A DNA stretch of 64,000 bases from Acanthacorydalis orientalis (GCA_034766995.1 CM068317.1:17727654-17791653); one strand, 5' to 3'; positions 29,199 through 42,162 are shown, counted from the first letter of the stretch. The notes: generated by a model not told the origin, from the letters alone. A program made the numbers and translations.

Positions 29199-29764
29199 GG
29201 TTGGTAAGAAAAGAATTGCGATTTTTGTTTTCTGAATTCTAATTTTAATTTTTTTCAATGAAAGTGTCATTTCATTCTGTTCATGTTAATATCATTTTAA
29301 AGTGCCTTTTTCGGTCTGTATTCTGGTAACATCGACTTTGTTTTTGTTATTAATTTTGCTTCAAATTGTCTATTGAATTAAAGGTGGATAGAAGCAAGTA
29401 AGAGCAATTTTTTTGTATAAGTTAAAAAACGAATGGTAAAGCAGCAAAAACTGCTCATAAATTAACCTATGCTTTTGGCGTGGGTATTGTTAAGGAACGT
29501 ACGGTGCCATGTTGGTTCCAAAAAGTTCATGCTGGGGACAAGAGCCTTGAAAATGAAGAAGGTCGCGAGCATCCTTCTTCAGTTCATAACGACCAACTGA
29601 AGGCGTTAGTTAAATCAGAATCACGCACAATTCGGGAGTTTGGACAAAAGATAGGTGTTAGTCATCCAGCAAATCTGGACCACATAAAACAGATAGGAAA
29701 ATAAAAAAAGAAAAAATGTATGTGAATTTGAAAGTCATAAATCGCAATTATTTTTCTACCAACC
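29199..29764 (+). mobile_element. Mariner deletion derivative (DNA-binding half only)
   Basis: The 566-bp element is flanked by TA. Its ends are inverted: GGTTGGTAAGAAAAGAATTG on the left, and on the right, read in reverse, GGTTGGTAGAAAAATAATTG. The right side of the ancestral element, with the catalytic domain, is missing. The subfamily resembles the cecropia/Hsmar-type mariners. Confidence 0.9.
29480..29704 (+). pseudogene. Mariner N-terminal helix-turn-helix fragment
   Basis: The frame reads CWFQKVHAGDKSLENEEGRE, then LKALVKSESRTIREFGQKIG and VSHPANLDHIKQIGK, and stops. This is the second half of the bipartite DNA-binding domain. The coding sequence probably began further upstream (NGKAAKTAHKLTYAFGVG is legible from about 29431). 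No catalytic residue is present. Confidence 0.85.
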
Positions 29765-30473
29765 TAATAGATTTCTTTTCTTAGAAATAAATGTTCCATG
29801 CCATTTTTTTTATTGAATAATTTAGATAAATAATATGTGATGTGTTTATGTAAATAATAAATGATATTTTTCATTACATTATTCTGTTGATTGAATAGAT
29901 ATATTAATTTTCGTAGTACAGTTTAAGAATATTGACTAATAACAACCGTCGAATAAATTACATCTATGAATTGACCTGTGTATTATCTTAATATTTCCAA
30001 AATGAATCGTTGATCGAATTAAATTATTATTTTTAAGTTAATTGAAAACAAACTTATTCATCTAGTAGATAAATAGGTTCGTTCAAAGTAATAAAGTAGA
30101 TCTATACATTGTTATGTGTTATTTTTCACATTTAGTAGTTAAATTGGTTGGAACTGTCATTAATTTTTAAGTGTATTTTAAATTTTTACTTCAGATTGAA
30201 AAGCAAAAATATAACTATTATTGAATTTAATGCCAACACATTGTGTATATGTGTAAAATAAATAAAATAAAATAAAAATGAATTTTATTGATATGAATTT
30301 TAATACAGGGCCGGGTTTGGCCTTATGTTTAATGATTTGGTACGGTGCCCTTACCAAATTTGGTATTTAACCGCTATGTAGTGTGGCTTGTGTGTGATGT
30401 TTTGGTGATTTTTATTAATGTCTCTACTTGCGTTCCGGGAAAAATTTTCAAAAAACCGGGATATGTATATGTG

Positions 30474-30524
<51 letters not shown>

Positions 30525-30570
30525 GTGTGTGTACATGCAAGCGCGCGCGCACACACACACACACACACAC
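30474..30570. repeat. (TA)n, (GC)n and (CA)n compound microsatellite
   Basis: A TA run is followed by GCGCGCGCGC and then CACACA. The frames across it are artefacts. A GGGCCGGGTTTGGCC segment at about 30308-30322 lies upstream and resembles the start of some hAT elements, but no partner end was found. Confidence 0.9.
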
Positions 30571-30786
30571 AAAGGACGCCAGAAATGTTTTATTTTACAG
30601 TCATCTTTATTATAATTTTTGAAGTATTTTTAGTTACACTCTACAATCCATCATACTTGGAAACCACGAATCAATTTTTCCCATTTTTTCCAAAATGGTG
30701 TACAGTAATCAGCACATCTTTATCCAGTTGATTATAGTAGGGATATAGTTTGGACTGTGTATGATTTTCATAAATGAATTATTCTC

Positions 30787-31170
30787 TCTTCCCATAAATC
30801 ACAAAAAAAATAATGAAAAATGTTCGATATTTTTTCATTAATCATTTTAGATCCTTATTTTGACATTTATATGCATTTGATAACGATGTTATTATTGTCA
30901 GCGCAGAGGATAGAAAAATCTTAGTATGTAGGAAAAAAGATTTTCATATAATTTAGAGTTTTGAGGATAATATCGTCGAACGTAACGTAACGTATTTTAA
31001 TTTCGCTGAATTAAAGCATGTCATATAAAATATAGAAACATCATTCTCATTAAATAACATTCTCAAAATTTTTCTGTATCTTAGCGTTTTGAGGATGATG
31101 AAATCGCCTTCGAAATACACAGAAAAACACTTTAAATGATTAATAATCGTTTTAGATAAAAAAAAATGTG
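30787..31170. repeat. Foldback element FB, copy 4 (rearranged)
   Basis: A left arm at about 30787-30922 (CATAAATCACAAAAAAA, TTCATTAATCATTTTA, TTTGATAACGATGTTATTAT) is followed by a partial right arm near 30955 (TTTTGAGGATAATATCGTCG) and a better one at about 31069-31170 (TTTTTCTGTATCTTAGCG, GAGGATGATGAAATCGCC, TTCGAAATACACAGAAAA). It appears to be a compound or twice-inserted copy. Confidence 0.65.
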
Positions 31171-32110
31171 AAATTGAGTTTAGCTATAGTTTTAGAAGCA
31201 TATTGTACTATTAAGTAACTGTATATCTGATTTTTTCAGGCATTCTTGTATAATATGAGCTCTATGTAGCAAAAGCGTTATGGCGGAAGAATCAGAAAAT
31301 CGTGAAGTCGATTGTACATTTTTTAAAAACTGATTGATTCTGAGCATACATTTTTCAATGAACCATGCAGCACCTAATGTCTTTCACTATTTGGTAGTAT
31401 CAACACTTAATAATTTTACGTTTACCAAAAAAAAAAAAAAAACTAATCAATATTTTGCGAATAGATTGCGCTTACTTAACCATTTATTGTTACCATTATT
31501 AAATGTTCATTTTCAATCAACCACAGCCTTGTGACTTTTAGGAACATCCTAATAATATAAATACGTTCCCTTACTGATGATAGAATTCACCAAATTTGAT
31601 TTATTCATTCACATTTTTTCTGCCGTCTTTATTCTTCGGCAGTGAAAAGTTACATGAATTTGCTTATAAACGTAGTTGACTAATATTAAATATGCCTTCA
31701 ATTGAACTTATATGACAATTTTGTGCAATTAAATTTTAGACATCAGTTACGTTTTTTGGTGTTACCATTTTCACCAGCCGTAATCAATGTTAATCATCTT
31801 CAAATCAAAAGTATCGTTTTGAAAATTCTTTTAATTACATGTTAGTGTTCAAAGGGCATTGAATAATACCTGAACATTTCTTCATGATACTTTTAGTTAT
31901 TAAACTGCGTTGAGAATTGTAAATAATAATCACGTCTTGATATGGTCAAAATATTCTCATTTTTATTAAACGAATATTCAACACATTCTAAGTAAAACGT
32001 CAATTTTGGGATGTGTATGTATAAAATGACTGATGCTTAGAATGAAAGATATTTTATCTTTTTTACATTATATTAGCGCACGGAATTTTGTTTTTAGTAC
32101 CATACGTGTT

Positions 32111-32114
<4 letters not shown>

Positions 32115-32145
<31 letters not shown>

Positions 32146-32650
32146 ATGGATGGATGGATGGATGGATGGATGGATGGATGGATGGATGGATGGATGGATG
32201 GATGGATGGATGGATGGATGGATGGATGGATGGATGGATGGATTGAAGGATGGATTGATGGATGGATGGATGGATGGATGGATGGATGGATGGATGGATT
32301 GAAGGATGGATGGATGGATGGATGGATGGATGGATGGATGGATGGATGGATGGATGGATGGATGGATGGATGGATGGATGGATGGATGGATGGATGGATG
32401 GATGGATGGATGGATGGATGGATGGATGGATGGATGGATGGATGGATGGATGGATGGATGGATGGATGGATGGATGGATGGATGGATGGATGGATGGATG
32501 GATGGATGGATGGATGGATGGATGGATGGATGGATGGATGGATGGATGGATGGATGGATGGATGGATGGATGGATGGATGGATGGATGGATGGATGGATG
32601 GATGGATATATGGATATATGGATATATGGATATATGGATGGATGGATATA
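32115..32650. repeat. (TA)n followed by a (TGGA)n tetranucleotide array of about 500 bp
   Basis: The TGGA array runs from about 32143 to 32605 with very few changes (TTGAAGGA variants near 32243, 32255 and 32300). It ends in mixed TATATGGA units. All long frames here (Asp-Gly-Trp-Met or Pro-Ser-Ile-His repeats) are simple-sequence artefacts. Confidence 0.97.
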
Positions 32651-34011
32651 TGGATATTTGTTTGTGTATGATACACACATATACTCGCATGTTAGTTTTT
32701 TTTACCCAAAGTAATAGCCTTTATTGAATTTAATATAATTTATTAATAATAAAAAAAACTAACATTAGCAAATTACATTTTTTTGTGATTGGTATTGTGA
32801 ATAAATCTGAATAAGAATATTCTAAGTAGTAGTTCAAACTGTTTATCAGAGCTGTTTATAAGAGCTTTTAAGATTTTAGTGTGTAAAGATACATATTTTC
32901 GTGCCATGCCTATATTTCTTTTATTTTATAATAGTATTATATTTTAAGATAATTGCTTTGTTCAAATTACTCTTATACAAAAAGTTCGAAATCCAAATTA
33001 TTTTCAGCAATAACTTCCTCCAGAAAATAAAGACAGCGAGTAAACTCGTTTCATGTACGGCGCTGTTCACTTGGACTACACTTTTCAGATACTTCTGGAG
33101 TATGTTTAGTATAGTACAACTGACTTGCAGGCAGTGGTAGTAAACTGTTTACTCACTATGTGCAATAGGCCAAATAGTTAACTCATTCTAGTTCTCACGT
33201 CTAAATTCGAACGGATAGTGTGTAAACTCGCTTCATATAATAGTCGCCTTAGATGATTGCTGTTTTATATTGGATTTATAATACGTTGCTTACAAAAACC
33301 GTAGTTAATTTTTTAAACAACAAAACTCCGTGTATATGCGCGTGCGTCGTGTGTGTATGTGTGTGTGTATAGACACACACAACAGTCTTAGACACATGTT
33401 AATGTGTACAATGTTTCATAAATTCATCTATTGAGTTTAACTGAACATTGTTTACATTTTTTTTCGTGTAGATATTATAGTTTCTTGTTTATTTAGGTAG
33501 GTTACATTAGAATGTTGTTAAACTTCAATGCCATACAAGAGATACGAACATAACTTAATACCAAACATCTGTTTAATCGATTTTCAGAATTATCATCGTA
33601 CATGGTGTTGCAAATTTGCAACGGAACTATGCGAATGAATAGTGAAATATTTTAAAATGTATAAACTAAACAAACAAAACACGTCCATCAATAATCTGTA
33701 ATTGAGTGAATAATTTTTTTCGTATTCTTTGGTCTGTGTGTGTGTGTTTCTTCAGTATATGTTGACATATATAATTGGATAGTATGGGTTGTTGATAACA
33801 TTGTTAATGTTGTGATTTACCGGGCAAATTTTTAATGGCTTTTTTACATTTATTTTTTATTTTTTGATCATTTTATTATGTTCGAATCAATAACTAAAAT
33901 AAATTAGTGATAAATATCACAAATGACTATTATTTAAATAATTATGAATATAATACATTGTACTGTTCATCGGATAGTCGTTTAATTTATAAACTATATA
34001 AATGCGTACTA

Positions 34012-34043
<32 letters not shown>

Positions 34044-35739
34044 AGTGCGAGTATTGAAATTGTTCTGTAATTCTATGTTTTGTGACAAAATTACTTATTT
34101 CTTAAATCATAGGTTTAACTGAGTTTACATTATATAATTATTTTTTTATAATAAGATAAGCCAAAGTATATAATCTATGTAATTTCAGTTTTTACGTGTC
34201 GCGAATATTCAGTTATTTACACCGATTTATTAAAAATAATACATATAGTAATCCCATTATTTACGTAGAAAAAAGTTCAAAAAATGACGGTATATAAATT
34301 AAGTCAGTAATCGACAGTTTATGTAAAATAAATCGCGTAAAAGTATTGCGTGCATCATTAAATCTTCTGAATTTGAATCTGATGTCATTGAAATTTTTAA
34401 ATTCACAAATGTAAATTGAAGCAAAAGTATATCACTGCATTGTAAAAATTTTTATAACACGAAAATTGGAAATATGAAATCGAAGTTTTGATTTTAATCA
34501 AGTATCAAATCAAAAGATTTTTTATTGGTAGTATTTAATTGAATTTTATTTTGGTTTTATAGTTATGTACAATATAAGTAGCCGATTCACGATATTATGA
34601 GTTGTTTAAAAAATAATGTTCTTATTTAAGTATCGTTATTAGTTTAGTTCGATTGGAATTTTTTTTTTTTTAATTCCAAATATAAGTATTTCATAATGTT
34701 AATATCTATATATCGTTGCAGTGTTTGGAAGTATTTTAGTGTTTATACAGTAAGCTAGTCGTTACACATAATGTTAATTTAATTAAATAAAACTTTTTTA
34801 ATTATGATACTTATTTTGATAAGGTATAAAAGTTTTTCTTCAGTTTTTTGTAGAACTGTCGTGAATATGGGCAATTAAAGTATTAGTGTGCATTCGGTAG
34901 TGATTATGCAATCAGTTATAAAAATATATTCAATGTCTGTAGCTTCTATACACCCTAATACAGATTTACTACCGTATTTAATAGATGATCCGAATATCTT
35001 CTTGAATGAATGTCTGTTTTCTTTTCGTGTCAAATATAGATTTCATCTAAATTGAAAATATCAAATTTGCTTTCATTATTGAGTAAAATATCATTTCTTA
35101 TTAAAGCAAGTTTGTATTTGTGTATTTTAGTAACATTGACTGGAGATGGCAAAGTTTTGCGTGGACTAAAATTTAAAAAAAATCTAGACTGTGTGACGTG
35201 TGAAAATAAAAATAATTATTCAATACTGTCATTCTATCGCCATTTTTGTGAATTTTTATTAATTAATATTAAATTACTTCAGATATCTGTTCTGATAATT
35301 AAAATAATAAACGATGACAACTCTAGTGATATTTACCGATTTATAAGTTTTTGTTTTTAATTTTTAAATTTAAAAAGTGTTGTGTAATTAAAATTTCTAA
35401 CAGATAGACGAGTTCTTTTTACCACTATATATCTTTGCCATATTTCTTATATATTTTCATAAATTTTCTGTTCGTTTTTAAGTCTTTGTTTTTTTGACAT
35501 TAGTGTGATTTAGTAGAGGTCTAGGTACGAAGGAATGTAAATAAAAAAGGAAGATTTTACTATTTTTCTGTATAATCCTCTTAACTTCAATATATATTTT
35601 TACAGGGCTTAATTAGTAATTTTATACCCTTATAAAAAGTAATCTTATGTTTTCGTATTAAAGTGGTCAGTTAATACAGTTTTCAACTCATTATCATCAT
35701 TCAATTGCTGTTCACGTAACTTTTTTCAAATTACCAAAA
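32651..35739. other. AT-rich sequence with no gene seen
   Basis: No coding frame or transposon was recognised. A slightly GC-richer patch at 33030-33240 carries the direct repeat TAAACTCG with CTTCAT or TTTCAT after it. A short (TA)n array lies near 34015-34043. Confidence 0.55.
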
Positions 35740-36080
35740 GGGTATTAATTGTTAGGAGTCATGTCTGAACTGTAGGGTGGGTGGACAACTTCTTGGAAGC
35801 CACACTTGCGAATAGCGGTGTGAGAAACAGTAGCGCTCTGAACTAGTGCATTGTCATATAACAAAAGCACTTATTTGGTTAGTTTTCCATACCGTTTTTC
35901 GCGGATATTATCCCGAAATTTATGCAGTAATTTTGCATAATATGTGCCATTAAGAGTTGCACTGTATTCTTTAAAATCTATTAATAAAATGCCCTTGCAA
36001 TCCTAAAAAGTTGTGGCCTTATCCTTTTTTGTCATTATTAGAGATACATTGAACAGTTTTGTTTTCAAAAATATTTTATT
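35740..36080 (-). pseudogene. Decayed mariner catalytic-domain fragment
   Basis: Minus-strand frames read CKGILLIDFKEYSATLNGTY, LLYDNALVQSATVSHTAIRK and VVHPPYSSDMTPNN. The spacing fits D34D, but the third Asp is read as Asn. A stop sits before LLLYDN. The terminal repeats are not recognisable. Confidence 0.75.
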
Positions 36081-36269
36081 CCTGAATCCATTGGAAAAAT
36101 GTAAATGAATTTGTTCTGACCTATTGGATGATGTATACATACGCAATACTATATAATTATTGCATTTTAAAAAGAAAACAAAATGTTTTTTTCCGCTTCT
36201 TTAATTTAAAAAAAAAATGTTACAACTAAAGAGTCCGACGTAAATATACAAGTATTCTTTGTGACAGTA

Positions 36270-36275
36270 AATAAT

Positions 36276-36322
<47 letters not shown>
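36270..36322. repeat. (TA)n microsatellite
   Basis: A 40- to 45-bp TA run after AATAATAATAATA. Confidence 0.95.
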
Positions 36323-36325
<3 letters not shown>

Positions 36326-36614
36326 TTATAATGGCATAAAGATGGAAATCTAAATGATTTTTTTACTAGTCTTATTAATGATAGTTGGTGTGCAAAATCA
36401 GTCGTAATGACGTTTTTTTGAATATATTGGTGTTTTTGAAATCCTAAATGTATTTTAATTTTTCCAATTTTTATTACATACGTTGCAGTTGATTTTCGTG
36501 GATTTTAAAAATGTTCTAAAGGAGATATTTAGTAATTTTTGAAGTGTTAATCATTTAAAGACCATCAGAACTTTTTTTGAGAATATATTGAAATGTCAAG
36601 TGTAAATATGTCAT

Positions 36615-36705
36615 AATTAGTAGTACTAATACTGATTAGTACTACTTATTATGATACTACTACTACTACTGATAGTAGTACTGACTAGTACTACTACTAT
36701 CTTTA
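36615..36705. repeat. Palindromic AGTACT / TAGTAC cluster
   Basis: Two adjacent palindromes are made of TAGTAGTACT and AGTACTACTA units, with (TAC)n between them. The second arm pair, TAGTAGTACT-gac-TAGTACTACTA, is almost perfect and could form a hairpin. Function unknown. Confidence 0.7.
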
Positions 36706-37991
36706 TCAGTTTTGGTTATTAGAATAGTTAGTCTTTTTTGGAGGTTACAAATTTTGAAGTCATTAAAAGAATAAAAATTATAAAACTAGTGCACTGTTGA
36801 TTATTGGTAGTACAAATTATTCATATATTCTAACCGAACATTTGTTTCAAAAAACAAGAAGCAGTAAGCAGTCGAAGATAAATTAAACAAAAGATGAACA
36901 CATAAAAACGATTCAATTAAGATTTTCTATTTGTATTCTAAAAATAACAGCATTGTCTTAAAAAATCATGTAACAAATCAAAATTATTAACAATTTTTAT
37001 AATAATGTTTTTGCGATATTTGAGATATTAATTTACTTGTCATACATTGATTGGTACTAGTTTTCTGAATTGAAATAAACTATTTTTTATTCTAATTTTC
37101 AATCTTAACAAGTTGGATTCATCTTTTGTTCTGTATAAAGCTATTCCTGTTTCATGTATAAGCTTTAATGAGTTTGTAAAAATATATGAAACAAAAATAT
37201 TTTTAAGTACCATAATAAAAGTAAATACTTTATGGTAGTTAGTAATCTCTTGTTTTGCTACGAGATAAGTGTTAGATTTATAAGAAAAAATATTTAGTAG
37301 GATCGACGTTATAACTATTACTTCATATTAATCACATTTGTTTTGTATGTATGGTTTACTTTTGATGATCAAAAATTATATTCTGAAATTTATTTGTACT
37401 CATCCCCGTAACTAAAGGTATTGAACTAAATAAATCATTTTCAGAAATTTATTACAGACATGAAAATTATCTTTTTTTTCATTTATGCTATTATAACTGA
37501 AAACGTTACAAACATATCTTATTTTGTTTGTATTTACAGAAAAATGTGAAAACTTACGTATTTATTTATGTATATATTTTTTTGTTTTTAGTTAATAGTA
37601 TTTTTTGTCAAATTCCCTTTTTTCCATTTTATTGTTCTTATATTATTTATTATACCCATAATTTGTGGTTATTTTTATAAACATTCTATTCTTCTCAATT
37701 TCTTCTTGTTGTTTTCAATATTTATCTCCTTATTGATAGAAAACATCATGTGTGTATTATATATATATATATATACACACATACATGCACACATTCATAT
37801 ATACATGAATACATTCATACATACACACATTTTAGTTGTTTTTGTAGCGTAATGTAGCGATTAAGTGTATGAAATTGTCTTCTAGTACAAAATAATACTT
37901 TTTCAAAAATCATAAAATGATGTTTATAGTAAAACTAGTTTATTAACAGTGTTCATAATAATCAATGGTTTAGTAGTGTTGCAGTTTATAC

Positions 37992-38001
<10 letters not shown>

Positions 38002-38056
<55 letters not shown>
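38002..38056. repeat. (TA)n-(GA)n compound microsatellite
   Basis: TACATACATACATA, then TA, then GA repeat. It ends just before the mariner-type terminus at 38062. Confidence 0.95.
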
Positions 38057-38061
38057 TAATA

Positions 38062-38100
38062 GCTGTACAAATTAATTCTGTACCATTAAATTGAATCAGT
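38062..38100. mobile_element. Isolated mariner-type terminus
   Basis: The sequence GCTGTACAAATTAATTCTGT resembles the left end of the element at 39002 (GGTATACAAATTAATACGGT) and is preceded by TA. The rest of the element was not found. Repeat R1 copy 2 follows within 30 bp. Confidence 0.45.
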
Positions 38101-38127
38101 CATTACTCTGTTTTAAAATACAATTTT

Positions 38128-38399
38128 TATTTCAAAGTTTATAAAAATTAACAATAAAATACTATCTTAAAATATGTAACAATTTTTTTATTCTAAAGCT
38201 TCAATGAATACAATATTTTGAATACATTTCTTATCAGTTATACACTAAAATCGTATATCCCTTTCGTTTTAACACCGTGGAAGAGCTACATACATCTGAC
38301 TAATGCCAGCCAATTAGAACAGAGAATACGCAGTCTCCATAAACTAATCAGAACGCGATTAAAATTTCCAAAAAAGTGTGCACAGAACTGATTTTTAAT

Positions 38400-38400
<1 letters not shown>
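38128..38400. repeat. Dispersed repeat R1, copy 2
   Basis: Direct-orientation match to about 1447-1680. It is longer than copy 1 by an insertion of about 40 bp near 38240. It is bounded on the right by a (TA)n array starting about 38406. Confidence 0.6.
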
Positions 38401-38462
<62 letters not shown>

Positions 38463-38782
38463 GTAATTATAATATATTTATTTGAGATGTTGGTTTGTTT
38501 GTGATTGAATTTAGTTATCGTATCAAAATTTAAATATAAGTATGTATTAGATTTTCTGCACATGAATGGTGTTCCAATAATATTACCATTTATACATTTT
38601 TTAATGATGAAAAGAAGTCTAATTTCATAAGAAAATACAGAAAAACAGCTTTGTTCCTGATTTCACTATATATGAAATCATAATCTTTTTTTTCGTAAAA
38701 TATACAGTATAGTTACGTAAGATTTTATTGTGAAATAAGAAATAGTTTTAGAGTTTAGTAAATTAATTTTCACTCTTGATAT

Positions 38783-38990
38783 ATGAAAAAAACATTGTTT
38801 ATTTTAATGTTCAATCATTAATTATTGGTTATTTTGATAACGGTTTATGTGTATTTCGATGACGATGTCATCTTACTCAGAGGACTTAGATGCGTTCTGA
38901 GAATAACGGAACCATTATAGAAATGTATGATGATGATATTATCCTTGTAATCTTAATGAGTTATTGAATATTTAGAATATTTTTTATAGA
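38783..38990. repeat. Foldback element FB, copy 5
   Basis: Shows TTCAATCATTAATTATTGG, the core GTATTTCGATGACGATGTCA and then CTTACTCAGAGGACTTAG. The right arm has GATGATGATATTATCC and AATGAGTTATTGAATATTTA. It ends about 12 bp before the mariner derivative at 39002. Confidence 0.7.
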
Positions 38991-39001
38991 TATAGATAAT
39001 A

Positions 39002-39505
39002 GGTATACAAATTAATACGGTGTCTTTCAATTGGATCAATCAATTTTAAATTAAAATATTTTCGCATCGTTTTATAATTTTGTTCTGCCAACCTTAACAT
39101 TTAAAAAAAAACTGTATGTCTTGGCCAAGTAATTGACATAACATCACAAAACAGTAGTGAACATGATACTATCCAAAAAAACATCATATCAGGCATTATA
39201 TATTTGTTCGTTTTGCAGTTACAAAAAATTGTTGCCAAAACCGCGGGAATATTTTATTTAGCTTTTGGAGAATATGTTGCGACGCATAAAGCATGCAAAA
39301 AATGCTAATACAATTTTTTTGGATTTTGTTAAAATGTACTTCATCGACTGAAACCCGCCATTTTTTGACAAGGGATTCTTCAGTTACCTGACAGGTGGAA
39401 TGAAGTCATACAGAATAGTGGGGGATATTTTGTACATTGAAATGTATTGCATTTTCCGTAAACATTCATTTTCTTTGAATAAGGCACCGAATTAACTTGT
39501 ACACC
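39002..39505 (+). mobile_element. Mariner deletion derivative of about 500 bp
   Basis: Flanked by TA, with inverted ends GGTATACAAATTAATACGGT on the left and, in reverse, GGTGTACAAGTTAATTCGGT on the right. Inside, frames near 39300-39440 read as a mariner C-terminus (FFDKGF, then RWNEVIQNSGGYFVH in another frame). The rest of the transposase is deleted. Confidence 0.75.
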
Positions 39506-39541
39506 TAATAATTAGAACAACTTAAAAAAATTTAAATACAA

Positions 39542-39592
<51 letters not shown>

Positions 39593-39898
39593 ACATGCAT
39601 ACCATGTACACACACATTTTGTATATAATACGCATATCGACTTTCATATATATGGAGGCATTTAATGACATTGAAAGAAAATAAGAAACCAGTTGTCACA
39701 TTGCTGCCGTACTATCGAAACTATACATTCAGAATACTAATTTTATATCCGATTGTATTAATATGTGCTATTCTTGTTCAAATTGGTGTAGATTTGCTTA
39801 GGCATGTGTATTCAATAATTTCATTAGTTTTTAGAGGTTTTACGTGTATTTGTACACGTATTCACGCACACTTGCGACACACTAAATACACATATACT

Positions 39899-39905
39899 CA
39901 CACAC

Positions 39906-39983
<78 letters not shown>
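39899..39983. repeat. (CA)n-(TA)n compound microsatellite
   Basis: About 40 bp of CA repeat passes into about 44 bp of TA repeat. Confidence 0.95.
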
Positions 39984-40723
39984 CTTCTTTTTTTTATTAA
40001 ATTATAAATTTATAAGTGTTACTGTAATGAAATTTAACTTTTTTTTAAATTGTATTTGTCAAGTGAAGTAGTTTCAAAAGACATGAAATGGTAATAATAT
40101 ATGTTTATTATACATGTATGAAAAATATTTGTATTTTTTTTTTATAAATTATTTGAAAATATAATAATTGTAGTGTATAACAATTACAGTCGGAATCGGT
40201 TGTAGAGAACCCTACAAACCCGAGTATGTTTTTTTGTTATAATCGTCAGTCATTATATCATTGATGGGTATATTATATTTTTGTACTATATATTTCTATA
40301 TAAATTGCAGTAACATGATAGAAAACAAGTTATGTTAAAAATTAATTACAAATAAATGTATAATTTTAATAAAACATTCGTGTATACATTTTAATAAAGC
40401 ATACGTGTATTTGCGTAGGACTGTTCAATCTGATCAAAAAAATCAAATTTATAACACTAATTAGGTAAATATAAAGTTCAAAGAGAAGACCAACTTTTTT
40501 TCTGTGTATCCGTAAAATAGATTCATTATAAACGTAAGTGATTATACGAAAATATGTATAAATCAAAATCATGTGAACATTTGCTCTTTATAGATGTCAG
40601 TTTATATTCATAATCGCTATAACTGAGTTCTCTGTATTCTATTTCTGAGTGTGTACTAAATTTAATTTATTTTTTTCAATAAATCTTCTATTGCGTATAG
40701 TATCAAGAAATTTATTCTCTCTA

Positions 40724-40730
<7 letters not shown>

Positions 40731-40806
<76 letters not shown>
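40731..40806. repeat. (TC)n-(TA)n compound microsatellite
   Basis: TC repeat passes into TA repeat directly upstream of the RTE fragment. Confidence 0.95.
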
Positions 40807-40811
<5 letters not shown>

Positions 40812-42119
40812 AGAATTTGAAATAGAATTACAAAGTCGATTTGAGATATTGGAAAACGAAAATGAGAATGTCGAAGAAAAAATGTTTGAAATTATTAGAA
40901 TTTGCACAATAAATGGGAGGAACTCTTAAAATAAATTCAGATGAGAAAATATCGGAAAAGATGAGATGTCTAATGAAAAAGAGAAGCGAAATGAAACTAA
41001 AGGACAGTATAAAAGACCGAATCGAATACATAGAACTTGGCAAAACAGTGAGTTGTATTAGAGTAGACGTTCGAATACAAGCTAATTTGGAAAACTATCG
41101 AAAAAAATTAAATTTATCAGAAAATCAAATAGAGCCTTATGATCGGCAAAGAGCATAAATTGCTAAGAAGTCAGAAGGTGCCAGTAGAATATTTAACAAA
41201 ATATTAATCATAAGGGTAGAAGAATTTTACACTAAGTTATACAAAAGTGGATGTAATGAAGAAAAAAAGGTTAGAAAGCGTTCAAACTAATGTGTTCCAT
41301 CAGTACTGCCGAAAGAGGTCTCATATGCAAGAAAGAATATGAAAAATGAAAGAGTAGCAGTGAATGGTTGTTTGATAGTAGAAATCTTCAAGCTGGTAGG
41401 AGAAAAAACTGGAAAAGTTCTCGTCGATATATTCATATCGTTTATAAAAAAAAAGAACTATCATAGAAAAATAGAACGAAGCCACCGTAATTTTTCTACA
41501 CAAAAAGGAGATAAAGAGGATTTTAAAAACTACTGGCCAATTAGTCTATTACCTACAATATATAAGGTCTTTTCCATAATAATTTCAAAACGTCTACAAG
41601 TGCAGCCAGATTTTGCTCAACCAAAGGAACAAGTAGGATTTCGAAGTGGATTTAGTACAATGGATCACATTCATGTAGTGAAGGAAGTAATTAGCCGGTT
41701 AAATGAACAACAAAGACCAGTATATCTTGAATTTATAGACTGTGAGGTCAGTATGGTCATATCTGCATCGAAGAACCGAGGCATAGAGGAGACATATATC
41801 GAGTTGGTACTCGTATATAACATCTACAAGAACGCAACCTTGACGGCGAAGTGACAGGAAGAAATAAAAAAAAATAGAAAGTTATAAGGTAGGAAGATGC
41901 AATTTCTCCAAAATTATTTACTGAAGTCTTAGAAGAAGTTTTTAAATTACTGGACTGGGAGGACAAAGGAATCGACATAAAAAGCGAAAGATTAAGTCAC
42001 CTTCAGTTTGCTGCTAATATCGTTATTTCGCATTACACAGTACATTCAATCGTACAAAATGGAAAATCATGGAAGAGACCTTTATCCAACAATGTGGATT
42101 GACGGAGGCTGCTGCTGCT

Positions 42120-42122
<3 letters not shown>
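40807..42122 (+). pseudogene. RTE-type non-LTR retrotransposon fragment
   Basis: Broken plus-strand frames cover the end of the linker and most of the reverse transcriptase domain. Landmarks are FKNYWPISLLPTIYKVFSII (near 41520), KEQVGFRSGFSTMDHIHVVK, LEFIDCEV (first catalytic Asp kept) and HLQFAANIVI near 42000, where the FADD box is read as FAAN, so both key Asp residues are lost. The 3' end at 42045-42122 is shared with the tail at 9461-9545 and ends in GCTGCTGCTG followed by (TA)n. Frameshifts and stops are frequent. The family resembles RTE elements of insects. Dead. Confidence 0.85.

Positions 42123-42162
<40 letters not shown>
42123..42162. repeat. (TA)n microsatellite at the RTE 3' end
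   Basis: Directly follows the CTGCTGCTG tail of the retrotransposon. Confidence 0.95.

Noticed and set aside
32063..32727. Long open frames of 120-205 residues on both strands
   Set aside because: They are translations of the TGGA array in every frame, with no start context or non-repeat domain.
34960..35360. A 102-residue plus-strand frame as a hypothetical gene
   Set aside because: Codon content is what AT-rich random sequence gives, and no splice context or homology was seen.
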